Shown: piece after piece, positions 20,435 through 28,778 of the stretch
Layout of the letters: every line of letters begins with the position of its first letter
Numbering within the stretch: position 1 is the stretch's first letter
Assembly: GCA_963725655.1 (NCBI GenBank)
Contig: CAVRYY010000001.1
Location: 1,240,001 to 1,304,000 of the forward strand
Origin: CAVRXT01 sp963725655
GTDB lineage: Bacteria > Acidobacteriota > Terriglobia > Acidiferrales > UBA7541
Reading direction: 5' to 3'
DNA: 64,000 bases
Notes under the pieces: model-generated
What the model saw: only the letters and a program-made list of their open reading frames with translations
Databases searched by the model: none
Told to the model about the DNA's origin: nothing
Position numbers and translations under genes: made by a program

Positions 20435-21394
20435 TTACGTCCGAAGCGCTTTGGGGACAATCAGCGTCAGCGCGTCGGGAACGATGCGAAACTGAATTGG
20501 CAACACGCCGGCCGCTTCGCCGTCTAGCTGCGCGAAGACGTCCACGCTTTTCGCCGGCCAGCACGTCACTTCCGTCGTTTTCCAGGCGTGAATGCAGTCC
20601 ATCTTTCGAAGTTGTCCGGTCCACAGCGCGGGCAGGCAGATCAGGTAGCGCCATCGGCTGCGCGAGGTGTGCACCAGCACCTCGAACGAATCCTCGAACA
20701 GGCTTGCTCCGGTGGTGATTTTGAAGGGGCCCCCATAGTTCACGGTGCGCCCGATCACCACCAGGGTGGCGCGCATGTCGTGTCCTCCGCCGGCCACGCG
20801 CATTTCCGGAAAGCGGTATTGCATTAGCTGGCGAAGGCCTTCCCGCCAGTAGGCGAAGATTCCCGCGCGAGTCTTTGCCGCTTCGCCGATCATCTGGACG
20901 ATTGCGCCATCCGGGCCCGCGCCAGCGACGCACAAAAAGTAGCGCCGCACCTGATCGCTGAGCGCTTGCCCCGGCACGGGCAGGGGCGTGGCCATTCCCA
21001 GCGCCACCCGGCGCTCGACGCCGTCGGCGATTAAATGCGCGGCGGCTGGAATGTCCCACGGAATTCCGAGTTCTTTAGCGAGAATATTGGCGGTGCCGGC
21101 GGGCAACAATGCGAGAGGAACGCGGCTACCCACCAGGCCGTTGACGATTTCATTGATGGTGCCGTCGCCGCCGCAGGCGATCACCAGATCGCGCTTCTGC
21201 TCGATGGCTTCGTGGGCCATGAGCGTGGCGGTGGCGCGGCCGGTAGTGGGTGCCAGCTCCACGGCGATTCCCGCCTGCTTTAGGATGCGCGCGGCCTGCT
21301 CGACTTCTCCGAAGCGGCGCTTGCGGCGCCTGCCGCTGGCGGGATTGTAGATCAGGAGCGCGTTGCGAGTTTCGTGGGGCATCATTCCTTTCAT
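20435..21394 (-). CDS. Diacylglycerol kinase-family lipid kinase (YegS/BmrU type)
   Basis: A 319-residue soluble lipid kinase. The N-terminal LLIYNPASGRRRKR, the catalytic/nucleotide GGDGTINE (G75-E82) and LPAGTANILAKELG are hallmark DAGK-cat blocks. The C-terminal beta-sandwich carries DGEAAGVLP. It would phosphorylate diacylglycerol or a related lipid (YegS types use phosphatidylglycerol). Three ATG codons occur at the start (21394, 21385, 21382). AAAGGA lies between the first and second, so the last may be the true start. It is probably co-transcribed with the hydrolase gene at 19380. Confidence 0.88.
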   Translation of the reverse strand: MKGMMPHETRNALLIYNPASGRRRKRRFGEVEQAARILKQAGIAVELAPTTGRATATLMAHEAIEQKRDLVIACGGDGTINEIVNGLVGSRVPLALLPAGTANILAKELGIPWDIPAAAHLIADGVERRVALGMATPLPVPGQALSDQVRRYFLCVAGAGPDGAIVQMIGEAAKTRAGIFAYWREGLRQLMQYRFPEMRVAGGGHDMRATLVVIGRTVNYGGPFKITTGASLFEDSFEVLVHTSRSRWRYLICLPALWTGQLRKMDCIHAWKTTEVTCWPAKSVDVFAQLDGEAAGVLPIQFRIVPDALTLIVPKALRT

Positions 21395-21544
21395 TTGGCT
21401 TTAATGCGGCATCGCATGTGGCCGTGGCCCCGGCCTTTTGTGCGGCTACGCGCCGGAAACACAGGCCCCTGATCGGCGCGTGATGCGCGAGCGTGAACGC
21501 GCATTGTATAATATCGCCCGCGCCGAGTGTTGCGCTGACCCACA

Positions 21545-22462
21545 ATGCCGAAAAATAAAAAACCCGTGCCGAAAACAGAACCGCCCGCCGCCGCTGCAAA
21601 ATTAAAGAAACCATCGGCCAGCGAAATCGCCAAACTTCGCGACGAGATTCGCCGCCACGAACACCGGTATTACGTCATGGACGACCCTGAGGTTTCGGAC
21701 GCGGTCTACGACCGGCTGATGGAGAAGTTGAAGGCGATCGAGACGCAATATCCCAAGCTGCGTACGCCTGATTCGCCGACGCAGCGAGTGGGCGGCGCGC
21801 CGCGCGAAGGTTTTACGACCATTCAGCACAGCGTCCCGATGATGAGCCTCGACAACGCGTTTTCGTTCGAGGCCTTGGGGGATTTCGATCGACGCGTGCA
21901 CGAACTTACCGGGCGCGAAAAGGTGGACTACACCACCGAACATAAATTCGACGGCCTGAGCCTGGCGCTCACCTACGAAAAAGGAATTCTGGTTCGCGGC
22001 GTCACCCGCGGCGACGGGCGAACCGGCGAAGATGTTACGCCCAACGCCAAGACGATTCGCTCGATTCCTCTGCGCATCGATCCGGCGCGATTGAAGAAGG
22101 CCGGCGTTCCAGCCGATTTCGAAGTTCGCGGCGAAGTGATCATGAGCCGGAAATCTTTTGAACAACTGAACGAACAGCAGGAGCAGCAAGGTGGCAAGCG
22201 CTACATGAACCCACGCAACGCCGCAGCGGGCGCGGTACGGGTGCTCGATCCGGCGATTACCGCTTCGCGAGGCCTCGATTTCTACGCGTATTACATGCTG
22301 GTGGGCGGGCGCGTTCCAAAGAAGCGCCATTCCGAGGTGCTGGAGGCGCTGGCCGCGCTGCAGTTCAAAGCGCCGCGCCGATTTCAAAGTGTGCGCCACG
22401 ATCGAAGAAGTGGAGCGTTACATCACCCGCTGGGAAACACGCAGCGAAAAGCTGCCGTATGA
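21545..22462 (+). CDS. ligA: NAD-dependent DNA ligase LigA, N-terminal part (frameshifted)
   Basis: Encodes the NAD+-binding Ia domain and the adenylation domain of bacterial replicative DNA ligase. Residues 25-64 form the Ia domain (HRYYVMDDPEVSD), K134 in TEHKFDG is the adenylated lysine, followed by GVTRGDGRTGEDVT and RGEVIM. Ligase sequence holds up to about 22376 (ALQFKAP) and then turns to unrelated text ending at 22462. The proper continuation is in the +1 frame, joined by ADFKVCATIEEV. Dropping one base from the run at 22371-22380 restores a single product of about 690 residues, the family length. A TATAAT at 21507-21512 may be its -10 box. See the second part at 22389. Confidence 0.9.
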   Translation: MPKNKKPVPKTEPPAAAAKLKKPSASEIAKLRDEIRRHEHRYYVMDDPEVSDAVYDRLMEKLKAIETQYPKLRTPDSPTQRVGGAPREGFTTIQHSVPMMSLDNAFSFEALGDFDRRVHELTGREKVDYTTEHKFDGLSLALTYEKGILVRGVTRGDGRTGEDVTPNAKTIRSIPLRIDPARLKKAGVPADFEVRGEVIMSRKSFEQLNEQQEQQGGKRYMNPRNAAAGAVRVLDPAITASRGLDFYAYYMLVGGRVPKKRHSEVLEALAALQFKAPRRFQSVRHDRRSGALHHPLGNTQRKAAV

Positions 22463-23615
22463 GATCGATGGCATCGTCATCAAGGTGGACGAAACCGCGC
22501 TGCAGGCGGAGCTTGGTTTTACGGCCAAAGCCCCGCGCTGGGCGATCGCTTACAAATATCCCGCGCACCAGGAAACTACGGTGGTGCAGGAAATCCGCGT
22601 GCAGGTAGGACGCACTGGCACGCTCACGCCGGTGGCGATCCTCGATCCGGTGGTCGTAGGCGGGGTGACGGTGAGCCGTTCGACGCTACATAACCTGGAT
22701 GAAATTCGCCGGCTGGACCTGCACGAAGGCGACACGGTGCTGGTGGAGCGCGCCGGGGAAGTGATTCCGCACATCCTGAAGGTAGTGAAGCACGGCGCGC
22801 GCGAGAAGCAGTTTGAAATGCCGGCAAAATGCCCGATCTGCGGGACGCCCATCCACAAGGCGGAGGACGAAGTGGCGTATCGGTGCGTGAATGCGTCGTG
22901 TCCGGCGAAGCGGCGGGAAGGTTTGCTGCATTTCGCGGGGCGCCACGCGATGAATATCGATGGGCTGGGCGAGAAGATCGTCGACCAGCTGATCGCCAAG
23001 GATTTGGTAAAGGATTTCTCCGATCTGTACTCGCTGGATACCGAGACCATCGCTTCGCTCGAGCGCATGGCGGAGAAATCCGCGCAGAATTTGGTGGACG
23101 AAATCGCGGCCAGCAAAAAGCAGTCTCTGGCTCGTTTGATCTACGCCTTGGGAATGCGCTTCGTCGGCGAGCGTACCGGGCAATTGCTGGCATCGCATTT
23201 CGGTTCGCTGGAAAAAATTGCCGGCGCCAGCGCGGAGGAATTGATGGAGGTGGGCGAGGTAGGCCCCAAAGTGGCGGCCAGCATCGCTGAATTCTTTTCG
23301 GAGAAGGTAAATCAGGATTTGGTGAAGCGACTGAGGTCTGCCGGCGTGCGCATGACCGAGGAGCGCAAAGCGCTGACGGACACGCGGTTCAGCGGGCAGA
23401 CTTTCGTTTTCACCGGCGGCCTCTCGCGCCGCTCGCGCGAGGAGGCGGAAGCGTTCGTGGCATCGCACGGGGGGAAGGCAGGGGGTTCCGTGAGCAAGAA
23501 AACCACGTACGTGGTGGTCGGGTCCGACCCCGGATCAAAATACGAGAAGGCCAAGACTCTGGGCGTCACCATTCTGGATGAAGACGGTTTCGACGCGCTC
23601 GGTCGCGGAAAATAA
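22389..23615 (+). CDS. ligA: NAD-dependent DNA ligase LigA, C-terminal part (frameshifted)
   Basis: Continuation of LigA in the frame one base later. The GTG at 22389 only marks the first possible initiator, and family sequence (DFKV) already precedes it. Contents in order: end of adenylation domain (EKLPYEIDGIVIKVD, KAPRWAIAYKYPA), OB fold (GRTGTLTPVAILDPVVVGG), four-cysteine zinc finger (CPICGT, CVNASCP), helix-hairpin-helix repeats (NIDGLGEKIVDQLI, MEVGEVGPKVAASIAEFF) and a C-terminal BRCT domain (FSGQTFVFTGGLSR to DEDGFDALG). All domains of an active ligase are present across the two parts. An essential gene is unlikely to be dead, so a base-calling or assembly error is the simplest explanation. 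Confidence 0.9.
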   Translation: MCATIEEVERYITRWETRSEKLPYEIDGIVIKVDETALQAELGFTAKAPRWAIAYKYPAHQETTVVQEIRVQVGRTGTLTPVAILDPVVVGGVTVSRSTLHNLDEIRRLDLHEGDTVLVERAGEVIPHILKVVKHGAREKQFEMPAKCPICGTPIHKAEDEVAYRCVNASCPAKRREGLLHFAGRHAMNIDGLGEKIVDQLIAKDLVKDFSDLYSLDTETIASLERMAEKSAQNLVDEIAASKKQSLARLIYALGMRFVGERTGQLLASHFGSLEKIAGASAEELMEVGEVGPKVAASIAEFFSEKVNQDLVKRLRSAGVRMTEERKALTDTRFSGQTFVFTGGLSRRSREEAEAFVASHGGKAGGSVSKKTTYVVVGSDPGSKYEKAKTLGVTILDEDGFDALGRGK

Positions 23616-23681
23616 ACTCCAATGTCTGCCGTTACGGAATTCAGCTGCCTGAACGCTTTGGGCCTGCTCGGCGTCGCGCGG

Positions 23682-23687
23682 TATACT
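23682..23687 (+). promoter_or_regulatory. -10 box of rnpB
   Basis: TATACT ends 7 bases before the first paired base (23694) of the RNase P RNA, exactly where a -10 hexamer would place transcription start. The -35 region is weak. Confidence 0.6.
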
Positions 23688-23693
23688 GGGGCC

Positions 23694-24213
23694 GGCAGGG
23701 CGAGTCGGGTGATCGCTGGCTCGGACATTTGCAACGCGTCCGGGCGGGAGGAAAGTCCGGACTCCGATAGGGCAACGCGCCTGGTAACGCCAGGGGGCTT
23801 GAGACTCGCGGCCGGAGAAATCCGGCCGCGGCTTCGGGCTACGGACAGTGCCACAGAAAATTAAACCGCCGGTGTGAAGCGGGCCTCGGCGGCCGGTCAA
23901 AAGGGAAACCTTGGGGCTGGCCTGTTTCGGCCGCACGCAAAGGTAAGGGTGAAAAGGTGGGGTAAGAGCCCACCGCCCGAATGGCAACATTCGGGGCACG
24001 GAAAACCCCGCGTGGAGCAAGGTCAAATAGGAGGGGAGGGCCGGCCCGGCCCGAGCGTTCCGCTAACGCGGGAACGCAATGACCCTCGGGTAGGCTGCTC
24101 GAGCCCCGAAGCGATTCGGGGCCTAGAGGAATGATCGCCGCAGGGCGAGGTGGCGCGGCGCGAGCTGCGGCGCAGCGCTCTGCACAGAATCCGGCTTATA
24201 GACAAACCCTGCC
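23694..24213 (+). ncRNA. rnpB: RNase P RNA, bacterial type A
   Basis: Catalytic RNA that trims tRNA 5' leaders. The ends pair as helix P1 (GGCAGGG at 23694 with CCCTGCC ending 24213). Conserved core elements occur in order: GGAGGAAAGTCCGGACTCC, ACAGTGCCACAGAAA, AAGGGTGAAAAGGTGGGGTA then AGAGCCCACCG, GGCAACATTCGGGGCACGG, CCCCGCGTGGAGCAAGG then TCAAATAGG, the late TAGAGGAATGATCGCC, and ACAGAATCCGGCTTATAGAC near the 3' end. At about 520 nt it is longer than typical type A molecules. The extra length lies in extended peripheral helices between 24035 and 24125 and in the 24140-24180 arm. ORFs drawn across it are spurious. Confidence 0.95.
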
Positions 24214-24385
24214 ACATCTACTTTGTTATGTGTTGGTTAAGGCTGAACACCGCAAGACCGGCGCCGGCAACAAGAGACATTGTCTGGAGTGCAACAAAGT
24301 CAGCAGAACCGCTCGCTGGGGTTTGCCGTTGCGTATGCGAATCGGGAACAGGGATCGCCCCGGGTGGGCGTAACCCAATGCCGAC

Positions 24386-24560
24386 GCCGGTCTCGAGGGC
24401 CTTGCGGATGCGCTCGCGTAATTCCTTCACGAACAGCGTGTAGTGCCTCTTTATGGTTTCGATCGTGTCCCCGAGCATCTTAGCTACATCGCAGGGGTTG
24501 CTCCGCGTGCGAGCATATCTACCGCGAGCGTGTCACGGAAGCGGTGTGGCTTGGCGCCAG
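24386..24560 (-). pseudogene. Remnant of a tyrosine recombinase (phage-type integrase) C-terminus, frameshifted
   Basis: The minus strand encodes KPHRFRDTLAVDMLARGATP, then after a one-base slip DVAKMLGDTIETIKRHYTLF and VKELRERIRKALETG. These match the last part of tyrosine recombinases: the HxxR box (HRFRD), the conserved DVxKxLGD turn and the catalytic Tyr in RHYTLFV. Only about 55 codons remain. The N-terminal catalytic Arg and Lys are missing, cut off at about 24561, where the cyclophilin leader begins. It lies 170 bases beyond rnpB and marks a decayed mobile element. The rest of the gap 24214-24609 holds nothing else I recognise. Confidence 0.75.
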
Positions 24561-24609
24561 CGACGCTGCTCTCGCGCAACCAAGCCTCACCAATTTGGAG
24601 GGAGAAACT

Positions 24610-25230
24610 ATGTTGAAGCAGGCTCTTAAAGTAGCTCTCGGCGTGTTTTGCGTTTTTGCATTGCTGGCTCAGTCGAGCGTAGCGACTCCGCCACCGAAAC
24701 CTAAGCCTGTTCGGGTGGATATTGAAACCGACGCGGGTAGATTCACCGTGGAGGTCGACACGGTCCACGCGCCGGCGACCTCGACGAACTTCCTGAAGTA
24801 TGTCGATGCCGGCTTGTACGACGGCAAAAGCAGTTTCTACCGGACCGTGCGTTCCGACGACGAGACGAATAAGACGAACCCAATCAACGTCATTGATGGG
24901 GATATCGACCTCGACCACGCCCAGGACAAGTTTCCCCCAATTCCCTTGGAGCGGACCAGCGTCACCGGCCTTCATCACGTGACTGGCACGATCTCGATGG
25001 GGCGAGAAAAGGACGCCGACTCGGCTCAGAGCGAAATATTCGTCTGCCTGGCAGATACACCCTCCCTGGATTTCGGCGGCATGCGCAATCCCGATGGCCA
25101 GGGGTTCGCGGCGTTCGGCAAAGTGGTTAGTGGCATGGATGTGGTGAAGAAGATTTGGCAGGCGCCCGTTCAACCGGGGCAGCAGAGACTGGCCACCGCG
25201 GTGAGAATCATCAAGGTGCACCGAGAGTAG
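24610..25230 (+). CDS. Exported cyclophilin-type peptidyl-prolyl isomerase
   Basis: A 206-residue protein from the ATG at 24610, with GGAGGGAG upstream. A signal peptide (LKVALGVFCVFALLAQSSVA) is followed by a cyclophilin domain: VDIETDAGRFTVEVD, TSTNFLKYVDAGLYDG, SFYRTV, GTISMGREKDADSAQSEIFV and FAAFGKVVSGMDVVKKI. The usual FxR and SQFFI blocks are altered (SFYRTV, SEIFVCL), with Glu-Ile in place of Phe-Phe, so catalysis may be reduced. It would work in the periplasm on folding of exported proteins. It lies between two gene remnants, so it may have arrived with, or survived, a rearrangement. Confidence 0.85.
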   Translation: MLKQALKVALGVFCVFALLAQSSVATPPPKPKPVRVDIETDAGRFTVEVDTVHAPATSTNFLKYVDAGLYDGKSSFYRTVRSDDETNKTNPINVIDGDIDLDHAQDKFPPIPLERTSVTGLHHVTGTISMGREKDADSAQSEIFVCLADTPSLDFGGMRNPDGQGFAAFGKVVSGMDVVKKIWQAPVQPGQQRLATAVRIIKVHRE

Positions 25231-25529
25231 AACAGTACACCATAGGAAAATCCCTCAGCGATGCCGGCAACCCACTCGTTCCGCGGATCGCTGCAAGGCC
25301 ATGGGCTGACCCGTTGATCATTCCTGTGGCCGATCCGCGGTTGGCGAGCGCGGCCACTAGTAGCGACGGACTAATTTGAAGGGACGGAAGTCGTCTGTAG
25401 TACAGTGTTGCGCCCCAGCAAGGAACCCGGCATCCCGGAACCACGAGGAGTCTACGATGGCATCGACCCCATTTGGGTTTGAAGAAATCCTCCATGAGGC
25501 GACGCTCCATTTCACCAAGGTGACCGATT

Positions 25530-25670
25530 ATGGGTTCAGCGTGGCCAACGTTTCGCGGGAATCACCGGGCGAATATTCTGAATCCGGCGTTCACGAACGT
25601 TGGAGCGGGAATCGCGCGAGGACCGGAGGGAACGCTCTACATCACCCAGGATTTCGTGCAGGTGCGCTAA
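25530..25670 (+). pseudogene. C-terminal fragment of a CAP (SCP/PR1, YkwD-like) domain protein
   Basis: A 46-codon open frame reads MGSAWPTFRGNHRANILNPA, then FTNVGAGIARGPEGTLYITQ and DFVQVR before TAA. The HRANILNPAFTNVGAGIA and LYITQDF blocks are those of the last third of bacterial CAP domains. A stop (25521) lies just upstream and the rest of the domain is missing. A different-frame ORF (25457-25747) starts with a good ribosome site (AGGAG, ATG at 25457) but has no family resemblance and may be a by-product of the decay. Outside this fragment, 25231-25734 shows nothing recognisable. Confidence 0.6.
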
Positions 25671-25734
25671 CTGGCGACGAGACGTCTGACCTGGGATCAG
25701 GATCCATTAACGTGCCTGCGGTGACGCGACCAGG

Positions 25735-26685
25735 TCAACAGATGTGAAGCCCGCTTGGAAAAGTTACAGGTAGACGATCCAATGGACACGACCAGGTAGC
25801 ACCATCGTCATGGGACACATAAAGGCGTCCTGATCGGTCGATCAGAGCGGCCATTGAATCCCGGGTGGCGATGCAGTTGGTATCGGCGACGCCGTCGATC
25901 CACTGCAGCATGCCTCCGCCCAAAGGCTGTAGCGGACCGTTGGCGTCGATCGGGCGCCGATAAACCGCGCCTTGTGTCGTAAATTGGCCGGTGGCTGCCG
26001 ACACGAAAATGTCGTTTCTCCCAAAGGCAACAGCAGAGCAATGATGGGCGTGAAGTCCTTGCTGTTCGATAGTCCATGTTGCTCCGGCGTCACGACTGAT
26101 GCAAAGACCCTCCGCCGCGGCGGCTATCACGATGGCGGGTCGGGTGGGATGTGCGCATACCTGATGAACATCGCTATCGATATCGATAGTGGGCCGCCAA
26201 GTTAGACCGGCGTCGGTCGATCGCGGAACTCCGCCAACGTGGACGTTAGCCAGAAGCACGGCGCCATCGGATGTCGCCGCGATGGAACGAATACCAAGTG
26301 GCGGCCCCATCCGCTTGCCTTCGACGATCGCCGATCCTGCGTACCACGTGTCGCGGCCCGGTACGGCGTCAAAACCGGTCAAGCGGTGCTGGGCACCGTC
26401 AGGATCAACGCGCAGGATACGTGCGTCGTCAGTTCCAACAAACACAACATTTCCAATCGGCACACAGCAGGAAAGATCCAATTCGCTTTTTGCCATGGTG
26501 GTCCATTCGCCATCCGAGGATCGTCGACACAGCGAGTGTCCGCCCACAATTGCGAGCACACCTCCCCGGCCATCGGCCACCAGGCTGCGAACCGATTGAT
26601 CGGCGAGTTCTTGATGGACCATTTTCCCAGTCACGTTGAATAGCCCGTTGTCCCACGTTGCTACCAGCATGGAGGGGGTTGGCAT
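25735..26685 (-). CDS. Beta-propeller (BNR/sialidase-like repeat) protein
   Basis: A 316-residue protein from the ATG at 26685 with AGGATC upstream; an in-frame ATG at 26760 has no support. Repeats with the Asp-box pattern SxDxGxTW recur: RSTDAGLTWRPTIDI, SRDAGATWTIEQQGL and SHDDGATWSCPLDRLP. A further degenerate copy is RSSDGEWTTMAK. Such repeats fold as blades of a six- or seven-bladed propeller in BNR/VPS10-like proteins. There is no signal peptide and no catalytic tyrosine-glutamate pair typical of sialidases, so enzyme activity is not implied. The gene is divergent from the ADP-ribosylglycohydrolase gene. Confidence 0.78.
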   Translation of the reverse strand: MPTPSMLVATWDNGLFNVTGKMVHQELADQSVRSLVADGRGGVLAIVGGHSLCRRSSDGEWTTMAKSELDLSCCVPIGNVVFVGTDDARILRVDPDGAQHRLTGFDAVPGRDTWYAGSAIVEGKRMGPPLGIRSIAATSDGAVLLANVHVGGVPRSTDAGLTWRPTIDIDSDVHQVCAHPTRPAIVIAAAAEGLCISRDAGATWTIEQQGLHAHHCSAVAFGRNDIFVSAATGQFTTQGAVYRRPIDANGPLQPLGGGMLQWIDGVADTNCIATRDSMAALIDRSGRLYVSHDDGATWSCPLDRLPVTFPSGLHIC

Positions 26686-27023
26686 CAAAGCAGATCCTAT
26701 TGGCGCAAAGCCATGTGAGCTGTTCAAAGTAATTGTGCAACGATGGGTCCGCCGGTGCAATGGAGCCGCGAGGAGACTGGCTCGGTGGGTTCAGCAAAGT
26801 TTTGAAGCGCTGGCGGCGAAGGGCGGCCAGTTCGGTGGATGCCTGGCCGGTTTTAAAACGTTTCAAAATGCCTCGTTGCCTACCGCCTCTTGCAGTATAT
26901 TGGGGGTGCTTTGGTTCTCTGCGCTGCCGTTCCCGGCGCGCATTTCCTTCGGGCCGATGCACTCAGCAGCTGGGCGGAAGAAAGCGAGCCAGCCCAGTAA
27001 CTAGCCAACTCTCAGGGCGGAGC

Positions 27024-28652
27024 ATGACGAGACAGAACAAATTCCTGCTGTGCATTGTGGTTTTCCTCGCACTGATAGCGGTCCCTCCCTTTTCATTACG
27101 GGCGAGCTTCACCGAGCATTCGTCGAAAGTGCTGGCGTTGTCGCACGCAGAATATCTTGACCGCGTGCAGGCCATCTGGTCCGCACAGATGATCGCTCAG
27201 CTTACGGGGATGCGCTTCGAGCACAGGCAGGCTTCCGCGCTGGCGGTCACCCCTCTGTCGCCCCTTCCGGCTTACGCCCCGGTGGATGACGACTACTACT
27301 ACGAAATGGTTGCCATCCGTGCGTTCGAGAAATACGGCATCGGCCTCACCGTCGAACAACTCGGGCAGCAATGGCTGGAAAATAACGCCGGGTCGTGGGG
27401 ATCGAGCGAACAAGCGCTGCTGCTGTTGAAACGAGGAGTGAAGGCTCCGGACACGGGCCATCCGAGATACAACAAGTTGTGGTGGACGATCGGGCCGCAG
27501 TTCAGCAGCGACGTGTATGGCGCCTTGGCGCCCGGTATGCCGAACGTCGCGGCGGCGATGGCGCGGAATCTCACTCACGTCAATGGCTACGCGGAAGGGA
27601 CGGATGGGGCGGTATTCGTCTCTGGAATGATCAGCCTCGCTTTTGTAGAGAAAGACACGCACACCATTGTTCGCAAGGCGGCCAGTCTGATCCACCCGGA
27701 TTCGCCTTATCGTAAGTGTCTAGACATGGTCATTGCCATGGCCGACGCGGGGAGCACGCCGGAGCAGGTTTTCCGGGCCGTGGACGAGCGCTGGGGAATC
27801 GAATATCCCGCAACCAACAACGCGGTGGTGAACGGCGGAATTGTGGCAGCCAGTGTGTGGTTTGGCGGCGGCGACTTCGGGCAGACGCTGCAATTGGCGG
27901 TTCACGCTGCCGACTTCGCGGATACCGACTGTAATGCGGCGAATTCATCATCGGTGGTCGCGGCCATGCATGGAATGAAAGCGTTGCCGTCCGAACAGGT
28001 CGAGGAACTCCACGATCGGATTCAAGGCAAGCAAATGGGACCGCTCCAACTCACTCCGCCAGTGGATGAAAGCATCGTTGACCTGGCGCGGCGCACGGCT
28101 AAGATCGGCGAGGCGATCCTCGTCGCTAATGGCGCGGCTGACGACGGAAACGCGATTCGGATTCCGGTGCAGGAGCCGGTTACCCAGCCGGCCGAGCTGT
28201 TCAAACTGGCGGACTTGATGCCGTACTGGAATCGAGACTGGACTCTGGAGCGTGCTGGATTCGGAGGCGCCGGGGGCGGCATGGTGGGAATCCGAGGCAT
28301 CACCTACCTGGATGGTCCGGTGCTTGCCACCTATCCGCGTGATGAAGTGCGCGGCACAGTTCTCAGGCGGACCGTGGCTCTGGGACCGGCCCCATCGTTG
28401 AAGTTCAAAGCCGGAGTGGACGTGGGGCGTGCGTGGCAATTGCAGGTGTTTGTGAACGACAAAAGGGTGTTCGATAAGCTTATCGACGGCGTGTATGAAT
28501 CGGATCACGCTGACTCGCGCCACTGGGAAGACATCAGTGTGGATCTCGCTGATTACCAGAATCAGACGGTTGTGCTGCGGCTCTACCAACGCGTTCTCGT
28601 TCCGCATCACGAAGCAGGCAATGCTTACTGGCGCGATTTGATGGTCCAGTAA
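27024..28652 (+). CDS. Exported ADP-ribosylglycohydrolase-family protein
   Basis: A 542-residue protein from the ATG at 27024 (GGGCGGAGC upstream); the open frame extends to 26733 without support. A signal peptide (FLLCIVVFLALIAVPPFSLRA) is followed by an ARH/DraG-like helical domain to about residue 380. Metal-site acids appear in PVDDDYYYEM (D88-D90, E94) and FADTDCNAANSSSVV (D300, D302), the two classic positions. Residues 400-542 form a beta-rich C-terminal domain. Family enzymes remove ADP-ribose from proteins or hydrolyse related glycosidic bonds. An exported version with an accessory domain suggests an extracellular N- or O-glycoside instead, but that is inference. Confidence 0.82.
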   Translation: MTRQNKFLLCIVVFLALIAVPPFSLRASFTEHSSKVLALSHAEYLDRVQAIWSAQMIAQLTGMRFEHRQASALAVTPLSPLPAYAPVDDDYYYEMVAIRAFEKYGIGLTVEQLGQQWLENNAGSWGSSEQALLLLKRGVKAPDTGHPRYNKLWWTIGPQFSSDVYGALAPGMPNVAAAMARNLTHVNGYAEGTDGAVFVSGMISLAFVEKDTHTIVRKAASLIHPDSPYRKCLDMVIAMADAGSTPEQVFRAVDERWGIEYPATNNAVVNGGIVAASVWFGGGDFGQTLQLAVHAADFADTDCNAANSSSVVAAMHGMKALPSEQVEELHDRIQGKQMGPLQLTPPVDESIVDLARRTAKIGEAILVANGAADDGNAIRIPVQEPVTQPAELFKLADLMPYWNRDWTLERAGFGGAGGGMVGIRGITYLDGPVLATYPRDEVRGTVLRRTVALGPAPSLKFKAGVDVGRAWQLQVFVNDKRVFDKLIDGVYESDHADSRHWEDISVDLADYQNQTVVLRLYQRVLVPHHEAGNAYWRDLMVQ

Positions 28653-28778
28653 GTTTCCATGTCACTAGCGCCGGTGAAGAGTCATCGATGGTGACGCAAG
28701 GTACAGAGGTGTGTTAGGAATACACGTTCGCGCCGCCCGGTAGCTCAGCAGGCGCGGGATCGTAGCAGGGAGGATTTT

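Noticed and set aside
19380..21059. A single 559-residue protein combining kinase-region and hydrolase sequence
   Set aside because: The N-terminal 220 codons are an alternative frame over the lipid-kinase gene; the family sequence and ribosome site begin at 20399.
24218..24478. 86-codon minus-strand ORF as a genuine small gene
   Set aside because: Its N-terminal half is the frameshifted recombinase tail and the remainder is unrelated text, so it is remnant DNA rather than a gene.
28736..28775. tRNA-like stretch (GCCCGGTAGCTCAGCAGG)
   Set aside because: Only the D-arm-like text is present; no anticodon arm, T-arm (GGTTCRA) or acceptor partner follows, so it is not a tRNA gene.
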